From positions 1 through 64,000 of the forward strand of contig JAGALX010000017.1 in NCBI GenBank assembly GCA_017625035.1: a stretch of 64,000 bases of DNA, read 5' to 3'. Positions 55,874 through 64,000 of the stretch are shown here, one piece after another (position 1 is the first letter of the stretch; the number at the start of each line of letters is the position of its first letter). This DNA is from Clostridia bacterium. Lineage in GTDB: Bacteria; Bacillota; Clostridia; TANB77; CAG-508. The notes under the pieces are model-generated. The model saw only the letters and a program-made list of their open reading frames with translations, was not told where the DNA came from and ran no database searches. Position numbers and translations under genes: made by a program.

Positions 55874-55885
55874 TGAATTCTCCAA

Positions 55886-56614
55886 TCTTATGTTTTTATT
55901 TTTTTACATTATATCAGGGTTCTCTCATTTTTTCATCATTTTTATATAAATTTTGAATAATTATTTAAATATTACAACATGTATTAAAAAATAGAACCCA
56001 GGGGAGAGATCTATTGTGGATTAGGTGTAATAATTCTTTTCGTTAAAAAATATTACACCTATCACTTTTATAGAGTTTGAGGCATTATTTCTATGCATAA
56101 TAAAAGCACCACCTGTAGCTACAAAACACAACCAGTGCTCATTACATAAATATTAAACAGATTTATCACATCTTTTTATTAAGGTTATTACTTTAATTAG
56201 GTCTTGTTCGTAAAATGGTATTAGTTTCGATAAGGATTTTTGGAGAAGTATCATTTTAGCTCTTCTTTCTTAATTATTTTAAATTTATCAATCCGAATTG
56301 CCAATGTTTTGTTGAGTTACCTGATATTTTTTATTTTTTTAATGAAAAATTTTCTATTAAGTGATATAATGTGTACTAACAGAAATTAATTAAATTTATT
56401 ATGTACAGTTTACAATATTAATTGTATTGGTAAGCAAATTCTAATAATAAGGCAATTTTTAGAACGAAAAACAAATATAAAATATTAAATACGCTTGTAA
56501 ATAAATACAATGACAAAGGCTTAACTGACAATTAGATTTTTGTGTTTATAGATATTATCAAAAAATATAGAATAATAAAGAAAATAAAAAATTGTGAAAA
56601 ATTAATAAAAAAAG
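55886..56614. other. 730-bp AT-rich gap without a recognisable gene
   Basis: No frame looks coding. A hairpin with 11-bp arms (TAGGTGTAATA at 56022-56032 and its complement at 56051-56061) and a GATATAATG -10-like box near 56364 are the only signals seen. It may be degraded island DNA between the DUF3800 gene and the lipoprotein gene. Confidence 0.5.
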
Positions 56615-56626
56615 ATGGAGAAATTT

Positions 56627-59113
56627 ATGAGTAAAAATAAAAGAATCATATCCGGAGCAAAAACATCTGGCAAATTCGCAGCAATACTTTCTGCTGCTAT
56701 TTTAGTTTTACAACTTACTGCATGTAGTAATAGTAAGCCTATTGAAGAAGTTAAAACTGAAATTGAATTTTGCGATACTAGTGATATAGCATTATATAAT
56801 TATATTGATAAATATAAAGAAGATTATAAAGATGGAAATGTTTCAAATGGGATAGAAATGTATACTTATTATAAGGAGTTATATGATTTTCTAAAACTAG
56901 ATCCTATAACAAAAACAGATAATTCAGAAGCATTTCAATATTCAGAAGCACAAATTATCAATACAACATATAATTTTAATAAAGATACCATGGTGTATGA
57001 CACTTTAGAAAATGGTATTTATTATGTAAATGGAGAAGTTATAAAAAAAGTAGAGTCAGATAGTGTTCAATTAAAAACTCTATATGGAAATATAAAAATT
57101 GAGAATCTTGACGAATCTTATTTTATAACAAATATAGATGATGAAAATTCTATCAAAACAGTTATTCAATATAATTCTGATGGAAGTTGGACTATTTCAG
57201 AAGATGCGAATAAAAAAAGTGAGATATTTCAATTTAATAATGATGGAATTTTAGTTTCATCAGATACTATTAAACATGTCGATGATAATAATACAATCCG
57301 AAAAGTTTATAACAATGGAAATATAAACTTTTATGATGCTTATGATCAACATTCGAATTTAGTTGAAAAAAGAAAAGTAGACGGTTCGTATATGATAGTG
57401 GGTCACATAAATATAGATAAAAATAGATATAATTTTTATCCAGATTCAAATACATATTATGATGAAATTTTATATTATTATGATGAAAATGATAATTTAC
57501 AAAATATTAAAGCTTATGAAAAATCACTGCATAATGATGGTAGCTATACAGAAAATTCAACAATATTTTTTCCGAATGGAGATTACTATAAATATATACA
57601 ATATTATAATGCTAATGGAAATCTTTATAAGAATGAAAAAATAGAAAACAAATACAACCAATATAAAACTAGTATTTTGGAAGAGCAAAATGAAAATGGT
57701 GAAACAAATGTAATTGTAAACAAGTGGGATTATAATATTAATGGAGGAATAGGAGATTGCATATATAGAAAAATAAATAATGTAATAACAATTAAACAAA
57801 AAGATGGGATTATTTATCAATATAGCCAACAAGATGGTAAGTTTTATGATGCATACAAAGTTCAAAAGGATGGAATCATGTATTACAGAGAAGATGGTAG
57901 CAAATTATGTTTTGAGAAGAAAAATGGTACTAAGATAGGATATGATGAAAAAGGAAATATTAATTCAATAACTAATGATGCTATTTTCACTGGATATTAC
58001 AATTATGATGAAAATGTTATTTCATATATATCAAATAAATCTGATTGTGAAATTACAGTTAATGCAAATGGAAAAAAGTTTGAACTTAGTCCAACTGGAT
58101 ATGTTTCTTTTTATGAAAATGGTAATACTAATACTTATTATTATGATGAAAAGACGAGTTCAAATTATTTAGAAACAGGAGAAGAGTGGTGTTCTGAAAA
58201 AGATGGAATAACTACTTTTTACGATACAAATCATAATATAACAGGAATTATAAAAGATGATATAAGAACGGATTACTATGATTATGACAATAATGTAATA
58301 CAAGCTATAGAATCAAAGGGAATTCGATATACATATTATGAAAATGGAAATATTAAAAAAGTAGAAAATTTAACAAATGAAGATTTGCTAAATTTTAATG
58401 GATATGAACTTATAAAGGGGAGTTATATATCATATTATGAAAATGATAATTTACAAAAATATTACTATGACAAAGATTATTCTATAGAATATTATGAAAC
58501 TGGGGAAGAATGGAAAGTTGATCAAGATAACAGAAAAATTATATATGATAAAGAACATAATGTAACTGCTATGTGGGAAAATAAAAGTAATGATGGATTT
58601 TATACCTTATATACTGAATATTACGATTACGATAACAATATTATAAAATCAATACAAGAAGATAGTGTTGTTACAAATTATTATAAAAATCAAGAAATAG
58701 AAAATATATATAATTATAATGATGAAGGAGTAGTTGTTGCTGTAAATGATATATATGGTAATGTGTACCAACTGAACAAAGACGATTATATAAGATTTAA
58801 CAAAGATGGATTTATATCATCAGTAAAACAAGGTAATGATATAAAAGTTTGTTGGAGAAATGATACTCAAGAATATTTTTACGTAAAAAATGAAAACGAT
58901 AATACTTATACTTTTTATCATAATGATGAAATTTTATATATAACCGATAATGCAGATAGTTTTAAAAGAACAGTATTTAATAATGATAATGGTAGAGTGA
59001 GAATTGTATTAGAAGATGGAACAATAATCGATCCAGATATACAAGGCGAAATGACAGAAAATAAACAGATAGAGCCTAAAGAAGAAAAGTCAGATGATTA
59101 TGAAGAGCGTTGA
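56627..59113 (+). CDS. Large lipoprotein with YwqK/MORN-like repeats, 828 aa
   Basis: The signal peptide ends in the lipobox L-T-A-C33. The start is taken at ATG 56627, 7 nt after GGAG; ATG 56615 is the alternative. After a non-repeat region (to about residue 190) the chain is a long series of short beta units of the type YY(D/E)NGN(L/I), DGSYTEN and FYDKEHNVT, about 20-25 residues apart. These resemble MORN-2/YwqK-like and Rhs-like repeats. Paired longer blocks recur (for example YYDYDNNVIQAI, YYDYDNNIIKSI and the ETGEEW phrases). It ends in an acidic tail. The likely location is the outer face of the membrane. Function is unknown; a YwqK-type antitoxin or binding role is speculative. No partner gene is adjacent. 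Confidence 0.75.
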   Translation: MSKNKRIISGAKTSGKFAAILSAAILVLQLTACSNSKPIEEVKTEIEFCDTSDIALYNYIDKYKEDYKDGNVSNGIEMYTYYKELYDFLKLDPITKTDNSEAFQYSEAQIINTTYNFNKDTMVYDTLENGIYYVNGEVIKKVESDSVQLKTLYGNIKIENLDESYFITNIDDENSIKTVIQYNSDGSWTISEDANKKSEIFQFNNDGILVSSDTIKHVDDNNTIRKVYNNGNINFYDAYDQHSNLVEKRKVDGSYMIVGHINIDKNRYNFYPDSNTYYDEILYYYDENDNLQNIKAYEKSLHNDGSYTENSTIFFPNGDYYKYIQYYNANGNLYKNEKIENKYNQYKTSILEEQNENGETNVIVNKWDYNINGGIGDCIYRKINNVITIKQKDGIIYQYSQQDGKFYDAYKVQKDGIMYYREDGSKLCFEKKNGTKIGYDEKGNINSITNDAIFTGYYNYDENVISYISNKSDCEITVNANGKKFELSPTGYVSFYENGNTNTYYYDEKTSSNYLETGEEWCSEKDGITTFYDTNHNITGIIKDDIRTDYYDYDNNVIQAIESKGIRYTYYENGNIKKVENLTNEDLLNFNGYELIKGSYISYYENDNLQKYYYDKDYSIEYYETGEEWKVDQDNRKIIYDKEHNVTAMWENKSNDGFYTLYTEYYDYDNNIIKSIQEDSVVTNYYKNQEIENIYNYNDEGVVVAVNDIYGNVYQLNKDDYIRFNKDGFISSVKQGNDIKVCWRNDTQEYFYVKNENDNTYTFYHNDEILYITDNADSFKRTVFNNDNGRVRIVLEDGTIIDPDIQGEMTENKQIEPKEEKSDDYEER

Positions 59114-59286
59114 AAAGTATCAATTAATTAAAATAAATTATGGGTCATATTAAATTCAAGTAGATATAGAAGCATTAATAATTGATAGTTTTTAGATAGA
59201 GCGGATAGACAAAAGTATAATAACATAAAAGCGAGTATACAAGATAGGAAGAAATGTATATAATGTGACTAGAGGAACGTTTGGTA

Positions 59287-59552
59287 ATGTATAAAAACAG
59301 TGAAGAATTCAATGTTTTATATAATAGTGTAAATCCAGAGTTTAAGAAAAAGTTATTATTAGCATTTTTTAATAATAAATGTGATGAAGAAACAAAAAAA
59401 TAATAAATTAATTTCCAGTACAGGAACAATTAGAATTATATAGCAATATTAAAGAATTAGATGATAGTGATATTGAAAAAATAAAAGAAATAATATTTAG
59501 TTTTGTGCAAACTTTTTTCTATATAATAAAAAATGCAAGCCATATAAAATAG
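59287..59552 (+). pseudogene. Possible decayed small gene between the lipoprotein and pflB
   Basis: ATG 59287 opens 38 codons (MYKNSEEFNVLYNSVNPEFK and on) to a TAA at 59401. A one-base shift continues with FPVQEQLELYSNIKEL through SDIEKIKEIIFSF to 59552. Codon pattern and helical periodicity look coding, but there is no good ribosome site and the tail overlaps the pflB terminator. I cannot assign a family. The rest of the 450-bp gap is non-coding. Confidence 0.25.
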
Positions 59553-59561
59553 CTTGCTTTT
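59531..59561. terminator. Terminator downstream of pflB
   Basis: GCAAGC (59535-59540) pairs with GCTTGC (59552-59557) plus flanking pairs. A A-rich 5' side and T-rich 3' side allow bidirectional use, chiefly for the minus-strand pflB gene. Confidence 0.75.
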
Positions 59562-59566
59562 TATTT

Positions 59567-61804
59567 TTAAATTTTCTCATGAATAGTTCTATTAATAACA
59601 TCCAATTGTTGTTCTCTAGTTAATTTAATAAAGTTAACAGCATATCCAGAAACACGAATTGTAAGTTGAGGATAATTTTCAGGATGTTCCATAGCATCTT
59701 CTAATAAAGAACGATTAAATACATTTACATTTATATGATGACCTGTTTGCATAAAGTAACCATCTAACATGCTAACTAAATTATTAATTTGAGTTTCAGA
59801 ATCATTTCCAAGTGTATTTGGAGTAATAGCAAATGTAAATGAAATTCCATCTTCAGAATATTCGTAAGGTAATTTAGCTATTGTATTCATTACTGCAAGG
59901 GCACCATTTGTATCTCTACCATAAAGTGGGTTAGCACCAGGTCCAAATGGAACACCAGCTTCTCTACCATCAGGAGTATTTCCAGTAGCTTTTCCATATA
60001 CAACATTTGAAGTAATTGTTAATACAGAAAGTGTTGGTTTTGCATTTCTGTAAATTATGTGTTTTTCTAGTTTTCTTTGGAATTCTTTAACTATATTAAC
60101 AGCAATTGAATCTACTCTGTCATCATCATTACCATATTTTGGATACTCACCTTCTACTTGATAATCAACAGCTAATCCTTGTTCATTTCTTATAACTTTT
60201 ACTTTTGCATATTTTATTGCAGATAGGGAATCAGCTACAACTGAAAGTCCGGCAATTCCACATGCCATTGTTCTTAATATTTCTTTATCATGTAAAGCCA
60301 TTTCTAAAGCTTCATATGAATATTTGTCATGCATATAATGGATTGCATTTAATGCTTTTATATAAATTTTAGCAACATATTCCATCATAACATCAAATTT
60401 TTTCATAACTTCATCATAATCTAAATAATCTGAAGTAATAGGCATAAATTCTGGTGCAATTTGTTTTCCAGAGTTTTCATCTTTTCCACCATTTATTGCG
60501 TATAATAATGCTTTAGCAAGGTTTGCTCTTGCCCCAAAGAATTGCATTTGTTTTCCAATTCTCATTCCAGAAACACAGCAAGCTATACCATAATCATCAC
60601 CTAAAGTAACTCTCATTAAATCATCGTTTTCGTATTGAATTGCAGATGTTTGTATAGAAATTTTTGCACAATAATCTTTAAATCCTTTTGGTAAATTTTT
60701 AGACCATAATACTGTTAAATTTGGCTCTGGAGCAGGTCCTAAAGTTGTTAATGTATGAAGAACTCTGAAAGAGCTTTTTGTAACTAATGTTCTTCCATCA
60801 ATACCCATACCACCAATGCTTTCTGTTACCCAAACTGGGTCTCCACTAAATAGCTCATTGTATTCTGGTGCACGTAAAAATCTAACTAATCTTAATTTCA
60901 TTATAAAATGATCCATTAATTCTTGTGCTTGTTCTTCTGTTAATGTTCCATTTTCTATATCTTTTTCAATATATATATCTAAGAATGTAGATGTTCTACC
61001 TAAACTCATTGCAGCACCATTTTGATCTTTTACAGCTCCTAAATAACCAAAATATAACCATTGGATAGCTTCTTTCGCATTTGAAGCAGGTTTAGAAATA
61101 TCAAATCCATATTTTGCAGCCATTTTCTTTAAATCTTCTAGTGCTTGAATTTGGTCATACATTTCTTCACGAGCGCGAATTACATCATATGTGAATTCAT
61201 CTCTATCATAAGTTTCTAAATCTTTTTTCTTTGCTTCAATTAAAGCATCTACACCATAAAGAGCAACTCTTCTGTAATCACCAATTATTCTTCCACGGCC
61301 ATAACCATCAGGTAAACCTGTAATTAAGTGTGAACTTCTTGCAGCTCTTATGTCTGGAGTATATACTGCGAAAACTCCGTCGTTGTGAGTTCTTCTTAAT
61401 GAATGATATATTTTAGATGTTTCTTCATCTACCTTTAGACCATAAGCTTCGCAAGATTTTTCAACTATACGAATACCACCATTTGGCATTATAGCTCTTT
61501 TTAAAGGTGCATCTGTTTGTAAACCAACTATTTCTTCTAAATCTTTGTTAATATAGCCAGCATCATATCCATTTATTGTAGAAGGAGTTTTTACGTCAGC
61601 ATCTAGAACTCCATTGTTTTCTCTTTCTTTTTTGTATAGCTCTAAAACTTCGTTCCATAAAGTTTTTGTTTTTTCTGTGGCATTTGCTAAGAAACTATCA
61701 TCACCTGTGTATGGTGTGTAGTTTGCTTGAATAAAGTCACGAACATTAATTTCATTTGTCCATTCTCCATTTTTATTAAAGTTTTTCCATTGTTCGAAAT
61801 CCAT
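59567..61804 (-). CDS. pflB: Pyruvate formate-lyase
   Basis: Glycyl-radical enzyme converting pyruvate and CoA to acetyl-CoA and formate in anaerobic fermentation. The 745-residue length is normal. It has the adjacent catalytic cysteines in [11 protein letters not shown] and the glycyl-radical loop [10 protein letters not shown] with Gly720. Other signatures are [22 protein letters not shown] and [17 protein letters not shown]. The start ATG follows AGGAGGTATTT on the minus strand. The activating enzyme gene (pflA) is not seen in this window. The presence of PFL supports an anaerobic or facultative lifestyle. Confidence 0.97.
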   Translation of the reverse strand: MDFEQWKNFNKNGEWTNEINVRDFIQANYTPYTGDDSFLANATEKTKTLWNEVLELYKKERENNGVLDADVKTPSTINGYDAGYINKDLEEIVGLQTDAPLKRAIMPNGGIRIVEKSCEAYGLKVDEETSKIYHSLRRTHNDGVFAVYTPDIRAARSSHLITGLPDGYGRGRIIGDYRRVALYGVDALIEAKKKDLETYDRDEFTYDVIRAREEMYDQIQALEDLKKMAAKYGFDISKPASNAKEAIQWLYFGYLGAVKDQNGAAMSLGRTSTFLDIYIEKDIENGTLTEEQAQELMDHFIMKLRLVRFLRAPEYNELFSGDPVWVTESIGGMGIDGRTLVTKSSFRVLHTLTTLGPAPEPNLTVLWSKNLPKGFKDYCAKISIQTSAIQYENDDLMRVTLGDDYGIACCVSGMRIGKQMQFFGARANLAKALLYAINGGKDENSGKQIAPEFMPITSDYLDYDEVMKKFDVMMEYVAKIYIKALNAIHYMHDKYSYEALEMALHDKEILRTMACGIAGLSVVADSLSAIKYAKVKVIRNEQGLAVDYQVEGEYPKYGNDDDRVDSIAVNIVKEFQRKLEKHIIYRNAKPTLSVLTITSNVVYGKATGNTPDGREAGVPFGPGANPLYGRDTNGALAVMNTIAKLPYEYSEDGISFTFAITPNTLGNDSETQINNLVSMLDGYFMQTGHHINVNVFNRSLLEDAMEHPENYPQLTIRVSGYAVNFIKLTREQQLDVINRTIHEKI

Positions 61805-62065
61805 AAATACCTCCTATAAAATTATAAATTTTAGTTTATGAAATTTTTCGAGAATAATATATCATAGATATGTTTTATTATCAACAGAATTCAGCAAAAA
61901 ATACATTGAAAAATTTAAAAAGAGGTTGAGAATTAGTAAAATTTATACTAATTTAATAGATAAAATTATATTAAGTTTAGTAGACTATAAAATAATTTTA
62001 TAGTAAAATTAAAATGAACTACTACGAAAGGATTGTTAATACTAATTAGCAATAAGGGATTGTAT

Positions 62066-62449
62066 ATGAGAAAAATATTAATAGTAGATGATGAAGAAAA
62101 AATAAGAGAACTTATAAAAATAAATTTAGAGCTAGCAGGCTATATTTGTTCCGAAGCTGAAGATGGAGCACAAGCATTAAATGTAATGAAAGAATTCAAA
62201 CCCGATTTAGCACTATTAGACATAATGCTGCCAATAAAAAATGGATACGAAATAGCAGAAGATTTTATAAAAAATAAAAATTTAGCATTATCAAGAGAAA
62301 AATTGTTAGAATCAGCTTGGGGATATGATTATGTAGGAGATACAAGAACCGTAGATATGCATATTCAAAGATTACGTAAAAAATTAGAATGGGAAAATGT
62401 TATAGTGACTGTTTATAAATATGGATATAGATTAGAAATAAATGGTTAA
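62066..62449 (+). CDS. OmpR-family response regulator with an internal deletion, 127 aa
   Basis: The N-terminal half of a receiver domain is clear: MRKILIVDDEEKIREL (D8, D9) and the phosphorylated D52 in LALLDIMLPIKNGYE. It then jumps (near residue 66-72) to the second half of an OmpR winged helix: SREKLLESAWGYDY, RTVDMHIQRLRKKLE and VYKYGYRLE. The rest of the receiver (conserved Thr/Ser and Lys, dimer face) and the start of the DNA-binding domain are missing, about 100 residues against a normal 225-230. The frame is preserved. ATG 62066 is chosen over 62033 because MRKILIVDDE is the standard start. It precedes its kinase by 14 nt. It is probably non-functional or altered. Confidence 0.85.
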   Translation: MRKILIVDDEEKIRELIKINLELAGYICSEAEDGAQALNVMKEFKPDLALLDIMLPIKNGYEIAEDFIKNKNLALSREKLLESAWGYDYVGDTRTVDMHIQRLRKKLEWENVIVTVYKYGYRLEING

Positions 62450-62463
62450 GAAAGGATTTTATT

Positions 62464-63831
62464 ATGAAATTATCTGTAAAAATATTTTTTGGAATATGTA
62501 TACCATCAATAATAGCAATACTTATTGTTTCAATGATATTAATTAATAAAAATAATGAAACTGTATTAGAAACGGAGACTCAAAGGTCTATATTAGATTT
62601 GCAGTCAATAGAAGATGAAATAGTCGATGCTACAAGCAAAAATGTTGCAATAGAAGATTTTATACAAATTATAGCTAATTATTATAAAGAAAAAAATATA
62701 TATTTATTCTATTACGAAAATACAGAAGTGATTTATAAAACAACAGATGCACTTATTTTAAATAATAAAGAAATTTTAAATGTTGAAGATAATAAATATA
62801 AAACATTAATAGAAAATAAAAACAATAATTATTATATATTCATTTCTGCCAAATTAGATAATGGTAATGTTTTAGTATATGCGAAAAATGTAAATTCAAT
62901 TTATGAAATAAGAGCCTCATTAATGAGAATGTGTATATATTCAATAATAATAGCAATGATTGTAATAGCAATTATAGCCTTCATAGTTTCCAAAACAATA
63001 ACAAAGCCAATAGTTGAAATGCAAAAAGAAATGGTAAAATTATCAAAAGGAAATTATGATATATATTTAAAAGAAAATAATAGTGAGCTTGGGAAATTAT
63101 CGAAAAATTTCAATAAAATGTCTAAAGAAATTAAAAATAGAAATGATGAATTATTAGATGTAATTAATAGTAAACAAATTTTTATAGATAATTTAGCACA
63201 TGAAATGAATACTCCACTTACATCTATATTAGGATATTCTGAATTGTTAGAAAAGGCTAATTTAAATGAAGAGCAAAAATCAAAATATTTGAAATACATA
63301 CAACAAGAAACAAAGAGAATATTAGACATGTATAAAAAATTGCTAATGCTTTCATATAAAAAGAATGCTGATTTTGAAAAAAGCAAAATTGATATGGAAA
63401 AAGTATTTGATGAAATAAAAGATACTTTAAAAAATAGATTATCTCAAAATAACATAGAATTAATTCTTAATAATCAATTAAAAACCTTACTGGCAGATGA
63501 AACCTTAATTATAATGTGTTTATCAAATTTAATAAAAAATGCAATTAATGTTTCAAACCCAGAAAGTAAAATTATTGTAAATGCTTTTAAAATGAATAAT
63601 AAAAAATATATTCAGGTAGTGGATCAAGGGCCGGGAATTAGTGAAGAAAATATTAAGAAAGTTTTAGAGCCATTTTACAGAGTTGATAAAGTAAGGTCAA
63701 GAAAAAATGGTGGAGCAGGTCTTGGTTTATCAATTTGTAAAAGTATAATGGAAATGCATGGAGGGGAAATAAAAATAGAATCTGATTTAGGAAAAGGAAG
63801 TATTTTTATATTAGAATTTCCAAATAATTAA
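62464..63831 (+). CDS. Sensor histidine kinase, 455 aa
   Basis: Two membrane segments (about 5-27 and 155-177) enclose an external sensing domain of about 125 residues. A HAMP linker follows (KPIVEMQKEMVKLSKGNY), then the HisKA phospho-acceptor H246 in IDNLAHEMNTPLTSILGYSE. The ATPase has N-box LIKNAINVS, GPGISEENI and GGAGLGLSICKSI. All motifs are intact. Its cognate regulator immediately upstream carries an internal deletion, so its output may be lost or rerouted. A lipoprotein gene follows, with its own good ribosome site. Confidence 0.94.
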   Translation: MKLSVKIFFGICIPSIIAILIVSMILINKNNETVLETETQRSILDLQSIEDEIVDATSKNVAIEDFIQIIANYYKEKNIYLFYYENTEVIYKTTDALILNNKEILNVEDNKYKTLIENKNNNYYIFISAKLDNGNVLVYAKNVNSIYEIRASLMRMCIYSIIIAMIVIAIIAFIVSKTITKPIVEMQKEMVKLSKGNYDIYLKENNSELGKLSKNFNKMSKEIKNRNDELLDVINSKQIFIDNLAHEMNTPLTSILGYSELLEKANLNEEQKSKYLKYIQQETKRILDMYKKLLMLSYKKNADFEKSKIDMEKVFDEIKDTLKNRLSQNNIELILNNQLKTLLADETLIIMCLSNLIKNAINVSNPESKIIVNAFKMNNKKYIQVVDQGPGISEENIKKVLEPFYRVDKVRSRKNGGAGLGLSICKSIMEMHGGEIKIESDLGKGSIFILEFPNN

Positions 63832-63909
63832 AATTTACAACTTTTTTACAACTTTGAAATAAGTTTGAAAAAAAGTATTCGTATAATAAAAACAAAGGAG
63901 GGCGATAGT

Positions 63910-64000
63910 ATGAAAAATAAAAAGTTAAAATTTAGTGGTTTAGTTGGTATAACGCTACTTTCAGCAATAATGTTAACAGGATGTGGAAATAATGATGTAA
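63910..64000 (+). CDS. Lipoprotein, 3' partial
   Basis: The ATG follows AAAGGAGGGCGATAGT. The visible product has a Lys-rich start, a hydrophobic core and the lipobox L-T-G-C25, followed by Gly-Asn-Asn-Asp. The gene runs off the window, so the mature protein is unknown. It follows the histidine kinase and could belong to the same regulated unit. A GTATAATAA -10-like box sits at 63881. Confidence 0.8.
   Translation, partial: MKNKKLKFSGLVGITLLSAIMLTGCGNNDV

Overview
This is an AT-rich, low-GC window with Gram-positive gene content: strong AGGAGG ribosome sites, surface proteins with Cna-B, SpaA and DUF11-type modules, three sortases, lipoproteins, and a spoVD-murE-mraY-ftsW/spoVE-murG cell-wall cluster. 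Most intergenic gaps hold strong hairpin terminators. It fits a Clostridia-type, probably anaerobic Firmicute (pyruvate formate-lyase is present). The species cannot be named from the sequence. The standard genetic code is in use.

Layout. 1-7.6 kb: the 3' part of a giant repeat-built surface protein. 7.9-26.2 kb: the dcw-type cluster. Its first gene, a SpoVD-type penicillin-binding protein, is split by an 8,754-bp element (about 9.6-18.4 kb) lying between two exact 11-bp direct repeats. The element carries a large serine recombinase, a decayed replication-type wHTH gene, a decayed nucleotidyltransferase-like gene, an unusual GH10 + PHP fusion protein, and a Fic protein whose catalytic His is replaced by Gln. 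Removing one repeat plus the intervening DNA restores a 681-codon PBP in frame, as in the recombinase elements that interrupt sporulation genes in other Firmicutes. A second, intact PBP with two PASTA domains closes the cluster on the minus strand. 26.4-39.4 kb: housekeeping and competence genes (comM/yifB, dprA, yraN, rsmA, sortase, XRE regulator, rqcH, nfeD plus SPFH protein, htrA, rnhB, pyrimidine phosphorylase). 39.7-49.1 kb: a thioester-domain adhesin, an SbcD/SbcC-like (YhaO/YhaN-like) pair, an IPQTG-anchored protein and a class B sortase. 49.5-54.3 kb: mtaB broken by one TGA, a short alaS lacking its C-terminal domain, a 195-nt perfect-arm palindrome, a HIT protein and a third sortase. 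54.5-59.5 kb: tRNA-His and tRNA-Gln, an integrase remnant at the tRNA-Gln 3' end, a DUF3800 gene and a large YwqK/MORN-like repeat lipoprotein. 59.6-64 kb: pflB, a response regulator with an internal deletion, its histidine kinase, and the start of a lipoprotein.

How the genes relate. The three sortases, two giant isopeptide/DUF11-type proteins and the LPXTG-like protein form a surface-display set. The PBP, murE, mraY, ftsW and murG genes form the lipid II and septal/spore peptidoglycan pathway. Small palindromic repeats carrying GGGACGGTTCTCTTTTCCC are scattered between genes. One of them directly precedes dprA, where the expected start codon is ACG. The region has many recent lesions: an interrupted spoVD, stops in mtaB and two element genes, a deletion in the response regulator, and an integrase remnant.
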